This document shows, one piece after another, positions 36,163 through 49,100 of a stretch of DNA of 64,000 nt. The first letter of the stretch is position 1; every line of letters begins with the position of its first letter. Source of the DNA: Owenia fusiformis. Lineage: Eukaryota > Annelida > Polychaeta > Sabellida > Oweniidae. The notes under the pieces were generated by a model. The model made no database searches and was not told the origin of the DNA. It saw only the letters and a list, made by a program, of their open reading frames with translations. Location of the stretch: the NCBI GenBank assembly GCA_903813345.2, contig CAIIXF020000006.1, positions 29,519,936 through 29,583,935 of the forward strand, written 5' to 3'. A program made the position numbers and the translations under genes.

Positions 36163-36560
36163 TGCATTGCCATGACGATAAGACACAATTAGTATATTTC
36201 TCTTGTTCCTACAACACCTTACAGTAGTCCCTACTTTTCTCGAAAAGTTGAATACAAAATTAGGAAAATGTTATTTTAAAATTGAACTGAAATATATTTT
36301 TTTTTAAATCATTTCATATGTAAATATCCATGTACTTATATAGCCTATTTTGATAATTGTGATCATGAATAAATTACCCCCAAAAATTATTCTCATGCCA
36401 ATCTACCTTAAAATCAAATCATACTATTACATCAATAGTACATGAGACAGATCAAAACTTCATTACTAAAATAAAGTTGGACATGAAATTATTGTGCAGT
36501 ATTGATTCAAAGTTTAAAGTAGTGTAATGAATGATCAGTCGGGTCTCTATCCATGAAAGC

Positions 36561-36810
36561 TTAAGGCCCCCTCACATATGAACGAATCCCCAAACACAGT
36601 CTTGCGATGTCAATTCTGGCAGGTGGGAACGTGTACATACAAACCGAAGCGCATCTTTGCGCATTCTTCTGAATCTTTCCGAAGGGATACTTACACATAC
36701 GAACACCTCAATGATGTACAACGTACACATACTAATGGGAACGAATTTTACTCGATTCCTATTCGCAAGACTGCATTTAGTGGATTCGTTCATATGTGAG
36801 GGGGGCTTTA
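36561..36810. mobile_element. 250-bp MITE, TTAAGGCCCCCTCACATATG ends
   Basis: TTAAGGCCCCCTCACATATG and AACGAATCC on the left are answered by GGATTCGTT and CATATGTGAGGGGGGCTTTA on the right. The outer TTAA/TTTA hints at a TTAA duplication with one change. It lies between the convergent ends of the two transcription units. Confidence 0.8.
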
Positions 36811-36931
36811 TGAACACTGGAATAACATTGTTTCAATCTTCATTACAATGTTTTTCTTATGTTTTAGGTGGACATTACCTCCTCTATAAGCTATCCTCAA
36901 TGCCCAAAAAATTGATATTTTGATCCAGTTC

Positions 36932-36937
36932 TTTATT
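36932..36937 (-). terminator. Poly(A) signal for NCAPH2
   Basis: AATAAA on the minus strand within GATGATAATAAAGAACTG, 235 bp after the NCAPH2 stop codon. Confidence 0.5.
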
Positions 36938-37171
36938 ATCATCTTCTGCTTTGTCACGTTTTAAGAAGAACATGAACTACTAAGAAATTCATGTATATCA
37001 AGTCTGTCAAACATTTAGTCTGTTTTTAATAAAATAAGCCTCAATATATTTCAAAGGATATTAGCATCTTCCCAGGAACCGAGTACCAGAATATGCAAGC
37101 ATTCAAATTCTCAATAGCATGATCTGTTCATTACCAGTTTCGACTGAATCATCCTGATGAAATAAAAGTAT

Positions 37172-40100
37172 TCAATCTTTGATAGATGGCGCTCTGTATT
37201 CTTGTAGCTCTTCATAGTGCCGCCTGGTGGAGATAAGTTTTACAAACATTGTGTCGACAGCCTGGTCTCCTTCTCCTTCCGCCCCTACTTCAACATTATT
37301 ATTGTTCGCCTGGAAAAATATTAATTTCATTTTATTTACTTTACTTTAGTAATTAATAATTCTGAGTTACTTATTGCCATTTGAGATCCATGTTGATCAT
37401 GTTATTTATTTATTTCAAAAATGTTTGAATGACAGAATTAGACGGAATTATTTAAAATACGTTTTTGACCTCCATCCTTTATATTTACCTTTGAGGTAAT
37501 ATCATTTTATACAGGGCTTGTGGAGTTACATGTACTGCATATAGATTCATTACAAAGCATAAAAGCCACAATAATTATTATTTATGGACAAAGGATTTAC
37601 ATGAAGACATACCAGTTGTAGAGTAGCTAAGAATAACCTAGCAATCTCGTATGACTTTTTATTTTTGACCATATTTCTGAATGGGATTTTTGAAGCTTTG
37701 CCACTGAAGGAGTTGATGACTGTTGACCCGTATGTATGGATGTCGTATGGCCCATGTTCCTCCTGGAATATAAGAACAGTGTATTTATTTTGAGAACTCC
37801 TGAACCAGAGATTCAAAATTACTTTGGAAAATGTAAATCTCAACTTTTACTTCTTATATTTGAGAACAGTAGCTCTAAAGGCTCATCAAAAAATGAAACA
37901 AGACACACAGTGATAAATATCGCACTTTGAAGAGCAAACTGGCCACCATGCAATTTACGCAGCATGGCCAAAACCTAATCAGACCTTGGCACTAGTCTGC
38001 TCTTGCATCTGTAAACATTTCAAGTTGACAAGGTTAGCGGTTTTCCTGCAATTTTGATGACAAGAATTTATTTGTAGTCTTGAACTTTGGGAAAATTTAG
38101 ATAACATCGTTTGTGACCTAATTTGATGACCTTCGACCTTGAAAATTTCACTTTTTCAGACCTCAGTACGTGTTTTGTAATTAAGCTGACCTAAATTTAA
38201 ATCCAAAATATCAATTTAGAAAATCAACTTTTTTGACCTTTTCAAGGTCACTGAAGGTGAATGAAAGGTCAAATCTGAAATCTAAGGTCAGATTTGAACT
38301 TCTGTGAACTTGTAGATGTTTAAAAAAAAAAAAATTGGTCAATTTGGAGGTGGTTGAAAAATTCAAAATGGCCGCCAAATTGAAAAATTCAAAATGGCCA
38401 CCATGTAATTCAGCCAGCATACCCAAAACCAAGATCTTGGCAATAGTCTGCTCTTGCATCTGTAAAAATTTCAAGTTGAACGGATAAGTGGTTTTCCTGG
38501 AATTTTGATGACAAGATTTGTTGAAAAATTCAAAATGGCCGCCACGTAGTTTACCCAGCATGCCCTAAACCTAATCAGATCTTGGCACTAGTCTGCTATT
38601 GCATGTGTAAAAATTTCAAGTTGAACAGGTTAGCGGTTTTCTTGGAATTTTGATGACAAGAATTGATTTGTAGTCTCAAACTTTGAGAAACTTGGATAAC
38701 ATCATTTTTGACCTAGTTTAATGACCTTGACCTTCGACCTTGAAAATTTCACTTTTTCAGACCTCAGTAGGTGTTTTGTAATTAAGCTGACCTAAATTTA
38801 AATCCAAAATATCAATTTAGAAAATCAACTTTTTGGACCTTTTCAAGGTCATTGAAGGTTAATGAAAGGTCAAATCTGAAATCTAAGGTCAGATTTGAAC
38901 TTCTGTGAACTTGTAGATGTTTTTAAAATAAAAATTTGGTCAATTTGGAGCAAGTTGAAAAATTCAAAATGGCCGCCAAATTGAAAAATTCAAAATGGCC
39001 ACCATGTAATTCAGCCAGCATACCTAAAACCTAATCAGATCTTGGCAATAGTCTGCTCTTGCATCTGTAAAAATTTCAAGTTGAACGGATAAGTGGTTTT
39101 CCTGGAATTTTGATGACAAGATTTGTTGAAAAATTCAAAATGGCCGCCACGTAGTTTACCCAGCATGCCCTTAACTTAATCAGATCTTGGTACTAGTCTG
39201 CTCTTGCATCTGTAAAAATTTCAAGTTGAACAGGTAAGCAGTTATCCTGGAAATTTGATGACAAGATTTGGTTTATGTCCCGCCCGCCCGCCCAACAGCA
39301 CAAGACGACGACAATATAGCACTTTTTCAAAGTGCGATAACAAAAGCAATATCAACACAAGTTGTCATTCTACTGCAAACAACTTCAAATGAACAATCTC
39401 TAACTCAAACACAGATTTCAGTCTCATCATCGTAATGAAACAGATCCAAATCAAATGTACGGCCATGGGTTCACTTTACCCATGACTCAAGAAATTAATG
39501 ATTTTTCAAGATGTTTATAAGAAAATGATTTTTTAAGAATTTTTTTTATAAGAAAATGAGTTAACAAGCAACATAACATAAGCATGAAATAAGAATCACT
39601 GACCTCCTCTTGTAGCTTTGGTAATAAATTATTTTCCCACTCAGAGACTCTCTTAGACAGATCAGTGTGTTGTGCATACATCTGGGCACTAGCCAAGAAA
39701 CCATCCTTTAAATACATATACAGGAACATTTAAGGATTAATTTGTATAATATATGTTTTTTATTATGCATTAAATAAAGTATACAAATTATTAGATTAAA
39801 AATGAAATTCTAATTGTCAACTGAAAAAAATGATGAGTAGTTTTACAGGTTATGGAAGAATAGTTCAAAATTAATTTTTGTAAAAATTATGTTGAAGTGA
39901 CATTTCCATTTAGTTTTTAAATTTTTTTTTGAAAGTGCAGAACTACATTGATGTAGTAATCTTACCACATGGTGCCTAACTAAGTCCTCATAACTCTGTA
40001 CTACTGGACCACACCTCTCTATTGTCTCTCCCAGATCTAAAACACATAGCCTTACATTGTATATTTTTTAACAATACAACACACCGTAAGCTGGGTGCAG

Positions 40101-43100
40101 GAGCACAGTGCATTATAGCTGTTTGCCACACTCTAATTTGGGGTAGGAATCATACAAGTGAAATACAGGAAGATCCAAATATGAAACCTTTCAATTTTGG
40201 AATAACTTTTTGGGGTCACCCTGCAAGGAATAGTTTTTCAGAGTAAGGTGTGAGTTGATTGAACTTATACAAGTTCTTACATTGACAGTATAGTACATTC
40301 GAACATGACTGTATTCACGCCTTCTATAAACTGTAAACAAAGTCAACATTTCACGCGGGGTATATTCGCGAACATTGCCCCTGGCAATACGTGTAAAGTG
40401 TGACATCATAATGGCGGACCATAATGAATATTCGAAACATTTTGGTGAGTTTTCATGTTCGAATCGTAATATAGACCTCAGAGCAGGTGTAATATAGTCG
40501 AATACACACCTTAGGGCTAGGCACAAATGCTTTCGAACCCATCACTCCCTTCAGTCGTTCAGGGTACAGAAAACGTTTGTGCCTAGCCCTGCGGTGTATT
40601 CGACACTATATTACCCCTGCTCTTCGGTCTATATTTTTCTTAATTATATTAAAATGAAATGGTTTCAACTCTAGCTGATGCAAGTTCTCGATCCCTTGGC
40701 GCTCTTATTGGAAAATATTACTCTATTAATGGACTTCATTATTCGACATTCACAAAGATGTATTATGCATCCGTTATCCCCATCATGGATTACGCGGCTG
40801 GAGTTTGGGGCTATAGAATACGACAAACCAAATACTGTCCAAAACCGTGCCATAAGAACATTTATGGGCTTAGGGAAATATGCTCCCATTCCGGCTATGT
40901 ATGGAGATATAGGCTGGAAACCACCATGTGTTAGGCACCATGTTGAAATGGCTCGTTTATTCATCCGACTTAGTAGAATGCCAAGAACAAGAATTACTCG
41001 AAGAATATTTGACTTTGACTATGCCAATGCTGAAAAAGGCCATAGAGGATGGTGTAAAGAGGTTAAAGATATATTTAAAAATTCTAACCTCTTAAACCTC
41101 TATAATGAACATTTCTTCAATAATTCAAGTGCAAGGTCAACATTAAAAACTGTAAAAGATTCTGAAATGAATCCCTTTATACATAAATGGACAGTTCAAA
41201 TAACTTCAATGCCAAAGTTACGTACATATAAGTTAATTAAAGACAATTTTGGTACAGAGGATTATATAAAATTATTTTTATCAAGGAATCAAAGATCTGT
41301 TATTGCTAGAATTCGGTCAGGTACTCTTCACCTGAACATAGAAACTGGTCGATATAAAGGCCTTGCTGTTGAACAAAGACTCTGTGAGGCATGTAAATGT
41401 GGACAAATAGAAAATGAGAAACATTCGTTTTCTCCTAGAATGCTCTTGTTACAAAGATTTGAGAAAAACTATAATCAGACCCCCAATGGTTCATGATAAT
41501 CAAGATTTACTGAAACATCTTCTTTCAAATAAAAATTGTGTAAAACTTACAGCAAAATTTATAATGTCAGCGCTTGAAAAACGACAAAAAATTGTAATTA
41601 TATGTATATGTATTTGTATAGTGCCTCATAAGCCTGATAAGGCTGGGTGCCGATTAAGCTGCCTGGCACTTAAATAATAAATAAATAAATAAAAAAAATA
41701 AAAATAAATATATTGATGCCTAGTTAGTAGTTACCTAATGGTTCCACTCGCTCATGAGGGTCAGTTATGTCTCCTAGCAATGCTCCTATGTCATCGTCTC
41801 CATCATCAGAGGGGGCTCCAAAATTACCATCGCCTGCAATGCAAAATTTAGCCACTGTACTGCTTGAACATAGGAATATATTTATATGACCAATGTTTTC
41901 TTCTTGTCATCAAATCCTGACCGAAGAATATCAAAATATGCCAATTTTTATAATGTTTCTCATTTTCAAATGGGTGTCAATTGTCAGTGGGTTTCCAGGT
42001 GCATGGGTGAGTTTTCAAAATCTTTATTGGGTTCATCAACATTGTCTTCAATGCTTTGAATCAATGCTTAATGTTGAAACTTACCTGCAACATGATCTTC
42101 TTCCCCTTCATTATCCTCTCTTTCTTTATCCTCAGCCTCGGCTAACTCCTCAAGGCGATCTTGAGCAGCCTGCAATACACTTGTTCATGTACACACATTT
42201 TGAAAAAATGAATGATAACAAAAGAGAGATAACAAAAAAGAACATTAATTTATGAGGAAAAATAGAGAATTGCAATTTCCTATTGTTTCAAATCTCAAAA
42301 TATTGCCCCACTTGTTATATCTAATTTTCTATGAAACATAATTTTTGATATAAGCATCATCATTTATGACATTATATGATTTAAACAAGGGATTAACATC
42401 CAAAATGTCACCACCTGCCATGCGTTACAGATGCCAAACTTTGAATGCCAACCAACTGCTGCCACAAAAAAGTTGGAGATCAAAACAACATGTCATCACT
42501 TTTGGTGGTGACATAACAATCAGAGCAATAGTAGCATGCAATATGTACATGTTTATTTCAGAAAATGTAAAAAAACAAATATGTCATAAACCATGAACTG
42601 AAAGTACATTTTGTCAATTGTATGTCTTTGAGATTGAGCAAAACAATCTTTCAAACAGATACAGAAATAGCAATTTCCGTTAATTGCAGGACCCCTATTG
42701 TATTAAAGATGGAACTAAAATGAAAACTTTTTCACTTTACCAGTTTTTTACGGTGCTGTTTTAGTATTGCTTGTCTCCTTTTGAACTCATCCCAGTATAA
42801 ATCTTCAAACTCGGGAAATGTTGGCCGCTTCAGAGGATTCTTCGGAAACTTGCTTCTCTGAGCATAAACTAAAATAGATGTATAAAATAAATAAAACACG
42901 AACCTGTAAAAATCGCTACAGGGATTTCATTACAATTTCTGACAACATGCAAACTGATTGAAAACAACTATCAATGTCATGCGATATTACAATTTCAACA
43001 TAGAAACAGTTTCTATTAATTCTATATTGTTCAAAACAACTGACGATTTGTAGCTTTACTGATTTTTATATTGTTTTGTTTTTGATTTTTTGTAATTTTT

Positions 43101-46100
43101 ATTTAGAATAAATAATTTCAATAAAAAAAGAAAATTGCCTGTTGCTAGTGATGCCCATGTAGTACAAAATCTTTTTTATCTCAATGGGCATCATAAGAAA
43201 TTATCATCTCCCAATAATCTCTTAGATATATGATTACCAAATAGGCTAAAATGGGCGCTTAAAGAGTCTCAAGTTAGCATGATGTGTGATCTGCTGTACA
43301 TTCATTCAATGTAGTGAGGAATTAACTATAACGCTTTGGAGCCATGATTTTTTAAAAAGTGATTATATTTCAATTAGGGCACCGAACCCTCTGTGTGTGT
43401 TTTACTCCATTGTCTTATTATTTTTAAAGGGAAGGGAAAGTTTTGTCCCTTAAACTTGATAATAAGTTAGAATAAAGATACATCTTTCAATCCAACTTCA
43501 TTTTATTGTTCTATCATTATCCCCTTAATTGTTATTGAGCCCCAGGTTTTGCATTGGAACTGGACCACGGAGCTGCCATTTCAACCGTAAAGTGGTTCTT
43601 TACGACATTGTTATGACGTCATTGATGCCAGATTGATGCCTTGGCATTCCCAAAGTTTTGTGGCGCCATTTTTGAATCAAAAAATAAATGCCGAGTTGTT
43701 GCCATTCCAAAACCAAATAAATCATTTTAAAGGAACTAAAATAATACGTATATACCACCCATAATAAAGAACGATTTCAATAGAATATTAACGACGGCAT
43801 TTTCGGAATTGCTTTTTACCTATCTAGACATGGAATGTAGGTTACATTTATTCGTTATTTACACTTGAAATAATCTGGGATTCGTGACTTTTTAACTTTC
43901 ATTAGGTCTAGCGCTAAATGCGAACACAGAATGCTTATTCTATCAGGCAAATGCAAATTATTTTAATAAAACATAATAAAATTAATTCAACCAACCCATC
44001 TTGAACTTCCAAGAATGCAATCCCGGTGATGATTTAATTTGCTAGTCTCATTACAAAAATACGTGTTCGTACTTTAATATTCATTGCATTTATGTTTATC
44101 TTTAACACAAGTATTTGCAGAAAATTTTAAAATTGAATTTTAGAAACGTATTCAATTACTATCATGGATTCTTAGCCTCACGTCACATTTTTACGGGGAC
44201 CGTACGTCTATCATTTCTGCAGTAAGTAAAATTTCTACGGTTGCCTTAGTATTTCTGCAGTCAGATAATTTAGCAGTCACATTTGCTAAGATAGCGGCGT
44301 ATTTTGATTATGAGTAAAAACAACGATTCCCGTACGGCTGTAGGGCGGCCCTACGATGTGCGTAGTTTTTCTTGAAGGCATCCACAAAGGGTTCTATGGT
44401 TCGGAAAGGTCAATTGTACCCTATGAAATCCAAGCGCAGCTGCAAGTCGACCGTGAACCCGACGCACGGCCGCCGTGGGACCTACGGTTTGGCTGCTGCT
44501 TGTTGATATCTACGGTGACCACAGGAAAGAAAAAGTTATAACTCCGACTCTACGCCCTATAAAACTTGATATGCCGTGTACGTAGACCGCAAGGTGACCT
44601 TAAGGCGACTGTAGTTTTCCTATGTTTGCCGCAAAAATTTACTGATTTCAGGGAAATACGGTCGACGTGCGGTCGCATTGAGCAAATGTGACTAAAGCTT
44701 TTAAAGTTCCACTTAGTTTAGAGGAAACGATATGGAAAAACAAAAGGTTGTATACCATTAAATTGAAAATCATTATTTGGAAAAAACTTTAGAACTGTAC
44801 TTACCACGGATGTTATATAATTAAATTAGAGCTCGAAATCAGGAATAAATATATATTAAAATAAATGAAATATCTAATTGGCCCCATCGTCTCCCCGCAT
44901 CACTGAATGTTAAACATTACGTATTATTCTTTGAAATATGACAGTGGCATGTCCTTGTAAATCTATTGCCAAACTTAATATTTAGGAGATTGACATTCAC
45001 ATAAGTATCATTTAGACGACGTCGATTTTTCGTTTTTGTTTGCGTTTTTCATCAGAATTTAAATGATTAAACACTGTAAGGAGTTACTGTTTCATTGGAT
45101 TTTACTACTTTTCGTTTTATTTCTTTCATTCTCCAATATCCACCTATTCATATTTGAATAGAATACTACAGATTGAAGAAATCTACCATTATGATTAGGT
45201 AAGAAAGCAATTGCAGCAGTTTGCTTATTTGCCGACATATACCTTATCAATATATAAAATAATTCTAGTGGATATTCTCAAGTGGAATATAATGCGATGA
45301 CTTTTCAGTCAAAACCAATTAAATTCCGAATCGCCGATATCTCATAAGTTTAGTGATTTTTCTACCTAGCCTATACTATATCACATTGGAGAAAATAAAT
45401 ACAAACATTTGAAAAAAGACATTGCAACAATTCAATTTCTATGAAGAATATACTGAAACAACCTCTCCAAATATATAATGATATGGACATGAACATGCAG
45501 CAACAATGTTAAGCGGACAGAAATAGTTATAAAATAGCAGTGAAATGTGTTCTATTTCTGCGATCCGAGTATGACGTGCGACACTTCCCAGGCATCAATT
45601 TTAAGGCATCAATGACGTCATTGATACATAACAATGGTGGCATCCGCAGCAATCCAGATATGGGTACTTTGAACTTGAATTATATATTAGTTCAAACACG
45701 ATATGTCCAATGAGGGAGCTGAAGTGATAGATGATGGTTATAAGTAGTCAGCGTATAAATTAGAACATGAAACTTCGCATTCCCTTTAAATGGATACTTA
45801 CATTCTCTTTCTATGAACTGGTCAATGGGTTCTAACTCTTTCATTTTCTGTGGCGATTTCTTTCGTTTCCGCTTTGTTGTGTCTGTTTCCAGGGAGGGTG
45901 GAATCTTGAATGGTCTCCCTGGTAACAAAGATAATATAACAAGATAAGATAAGATCTTGATAAGATAACAAGATAATATCAGCATTTGCATTTTGTAATC
46001 AATGAATTTGATTTACACTTGATCTTTAAAAATGTTGATTTGGAAATGGCCCACAAGTCCTGAACAAAGTGATATTTTAGGAAATTAACATTTTTGAAAT

Positions 46101-49100
46101 AATATTTAGATAACTTTTAGAGAAAGAGAGTGTCATTCCATTTACCTTTTTTAAATGGTTTTTCTTCTATAGTAACTTGATGTGGGTCCAAGATTTGCCA
46201 TGGGTTCACATATGGTTTGACTGGGACTACTTTCTTCTTCTCTTGTCTCTGTACTACCTCCTCTACAGGGGCTATGGGGTTCTCATCTTCTAAATCAGGG
46301 GGACCCAGATCCATACCGCCATTATCCTCATCCACTGAAAGGCCAATCATAAAATGAAATGTAACACATTTTGCTGAATAAATGTAAAAATACTTCACAA
46401 GAGATATAAATATATATCTCAACAATATGGGAAAATACTGAAACATTATCATGTATCAATTGTTTTGAGGTGGGTTTAATGTCTTCAAGAATTTTTTTAG
46501 GGCCTGTTATAATGAGAAACTGCAAGGCCTGCGTTGGCTCTAAATCAATACTTACTGCTTATATCTTGTGGTATGCCCAATCCTTCATCCTCCATGGCTT
46601 CCTCTGCTTGACGAACCTCTACAAACACCAAATTTTGCATAATGATTCATTCAAACAAGTTGTAAACCTGAACTCAACACGTCTCAGATTCATTTTTTCT
46701 TTTTATTGCGAGATAATTACATTTTACAATTTAAAAACCATTTCAAATACATTTATATGAGCTAAAATAATCACAGTAAGGAAGTCTGGATGTTCCCATA
46801 CTAAGTCTTTTTCATTCTTTTTTATGAGAAAATGTAAGGAATCTCTGCATACATTTATTTGTTTCAGCTATTAAGACTGACGTTTATAAGAGCCGTATTT
46901 GAAATAACTTATAATGCATTTAAAACTTGTCAACATATTTCAATTGAAAATGCACTGAAATGAAATCCTCAAAATTGTCTGAATTATGGAAAAAAAGAAA
47001 TGGAATTTTTTTACATTTGAGGGGTCATGAATCTAATGCTAAGTCAAAATTTATCTGTATACCTGGTGGAATGGGGGGTTTGGTAAAAGGTGTTGATGTA
47101 GGTAAACGATTGAAGGAGTCATCCAGGAACGACAGATGTGACATGTCCAGCAGCATCGTACCAGTAGGATGGATATTACATGTATTCATTTTGAAGTCAT
47201 TACGACTACCTAGGATTTCACCTGTCCGACTGAAAATACATTTTCTACTTGTGATGCGATGTTCAACATAAAAGAAGTTAACTGTTTACTTCAAAGTTTT
47301 ACAAGAAAATTAATTTGGATCTGACTAAGCTGTGTAACTATGCAACGTGATTTGTAAACAGAGGACAAATTAATATGAATTTGTCAAGATTAGCTAAGCA
47401 TGGAGGCTAAAATGCTCGTGTAATGTTCATGTCTGGTTAGTATCTTGGTTTTGCATGCTCTCATAAAATTATTTCATAATCATGAGTATGGAAATGAAGC
47501 TGTCTATGTTACTTTCTTACCTAAGCAATGGATTTGCTCCCTTTTCCCCCTCTTCTAAGGGAACTAAAGCCATAGGAGTTCTAGGCACCACATGCACTGC
47601 ATGAGCATCATGCTCCCCAATGTCATTTTTCATATCAATGTTATTATGTTCCTTAATGTCATCAAGTGTCAGGAACTCCTCATCTTCATCATCCTTTGTG
47701 TGAGGAGCATCAGCATCTTTGCCGTCAGCATCCACTGATGGCCCTTGTTTCTGAGTCCTGGAATAAAAAGGCCACGCAATCTTTAGATCGTTACACCAGG
47801 GGAAAAGGCAAAGTTCAATGAATATATTAGTTAATTGAGGTTAGACTCGGGTATTACAGTATCTGTCAAATGATCAAAAAGTGAAGAATCACAATTTTGC
47901 TTTTTTTAATATGAGTACCCAAAACATATTTAATATTTATGATAATTTTCCCTGAATTAAGTTTGACTTAAAGTTATATGGAAAATATTTAGGTCAATCT
48001 AGCAGAAAATGGATTCTTCAGCACTTACTTTTTATTCGCTAAGAGATCAAGAGCTTGGTAGACAAGACTATACAGGTACTCAACCTAAAAACAGAAAAAA
48101 TGGTTTGATTTGGGCAGCCCTTTCACTTTCACCTAAGCAAAGGTAGTGAAACTCCAAAAGAGCAGGTGAAAACTAAAAACTAAAATGAAAATATACGAAT
48201 ATAAAATGACCAAACAGAGCTCTACAGGAGAGGTAAGGAAACACTCATAATTCAAAATGAAAAAATAAAGTGAACTTATACAAGGGTCGATCCAGATATT
48301 CTGATAAAAATGCTCTCCTTTTTTGATTTTTGGGAGTTATAACATCAAACTTGCACAAAATTAGGATAATTTAATTGCTCTTAAAATATATAAGTTTAGT
48401 CAACATACGGGCACTAATGCGTTGCTAGGGTAAAAAATTGGTAACCATGCAAACGGGACCTGGGACAAGTAGCTTTTCTGCCTCTTCATATTTTGTCTTA
48501 ACATACTTTTATATCCATTATGACCCATTTTAGATTCAAATATTCTTCAATTAGCATTTTAGCAGGTGCACCTACAATCAATTAAGTGTTTTGTGACATC
48601 ACAACAGACAATTGTCCATTCTGAGCAAATAGAAGCTGGCTCCAAATTCAAATCACTTGAGCAAGTTTGCAGGTATTGAGAATCCATCTGAGAAAATGAA
48701 TAAACATTGCCCTGTCAGAGATCTGACTGACTTCATCCTCCACCACGATAATGCCCCATCTCATCAAAGTGAATGTGTGCAAACTGCTATTTATATCAGA
48801 GAGAGAGCATGGGTATGGAGCTGCTCGGTCATCCCCCATATTCCCCTGATTTAGCGCCATTGGATTTTGCGATTTTTGGGAAACTGAAGAGTGACCTCAA
48901 AGGCAGGCATTTTCATGATGTCAATGTGATGAAACAGGCAGTTATGGGTTCCCTGCACACCAACTTCCCTGACTGCAATGATGTATATACTCGCTGGGTT
49001 GATAGACATAGACGATGTGTGGCTGCACAGGGACATTATTTTGAGCGCATGCGTAAATAAAGGACATAATAGTTGATTAAATCAGTCTGTGAGACTCTTG

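Noticed and set aside
36578-36923. ORFs on both strands near the NCAPH2 3' end
   Set aside because: They run through the palindromic MITE at 36561-36810.
44356-44541. Possible nested gene in NCAPH2 intron 8
   Set aside because: Short, no known motif; explained by the CpG-rich repeat.
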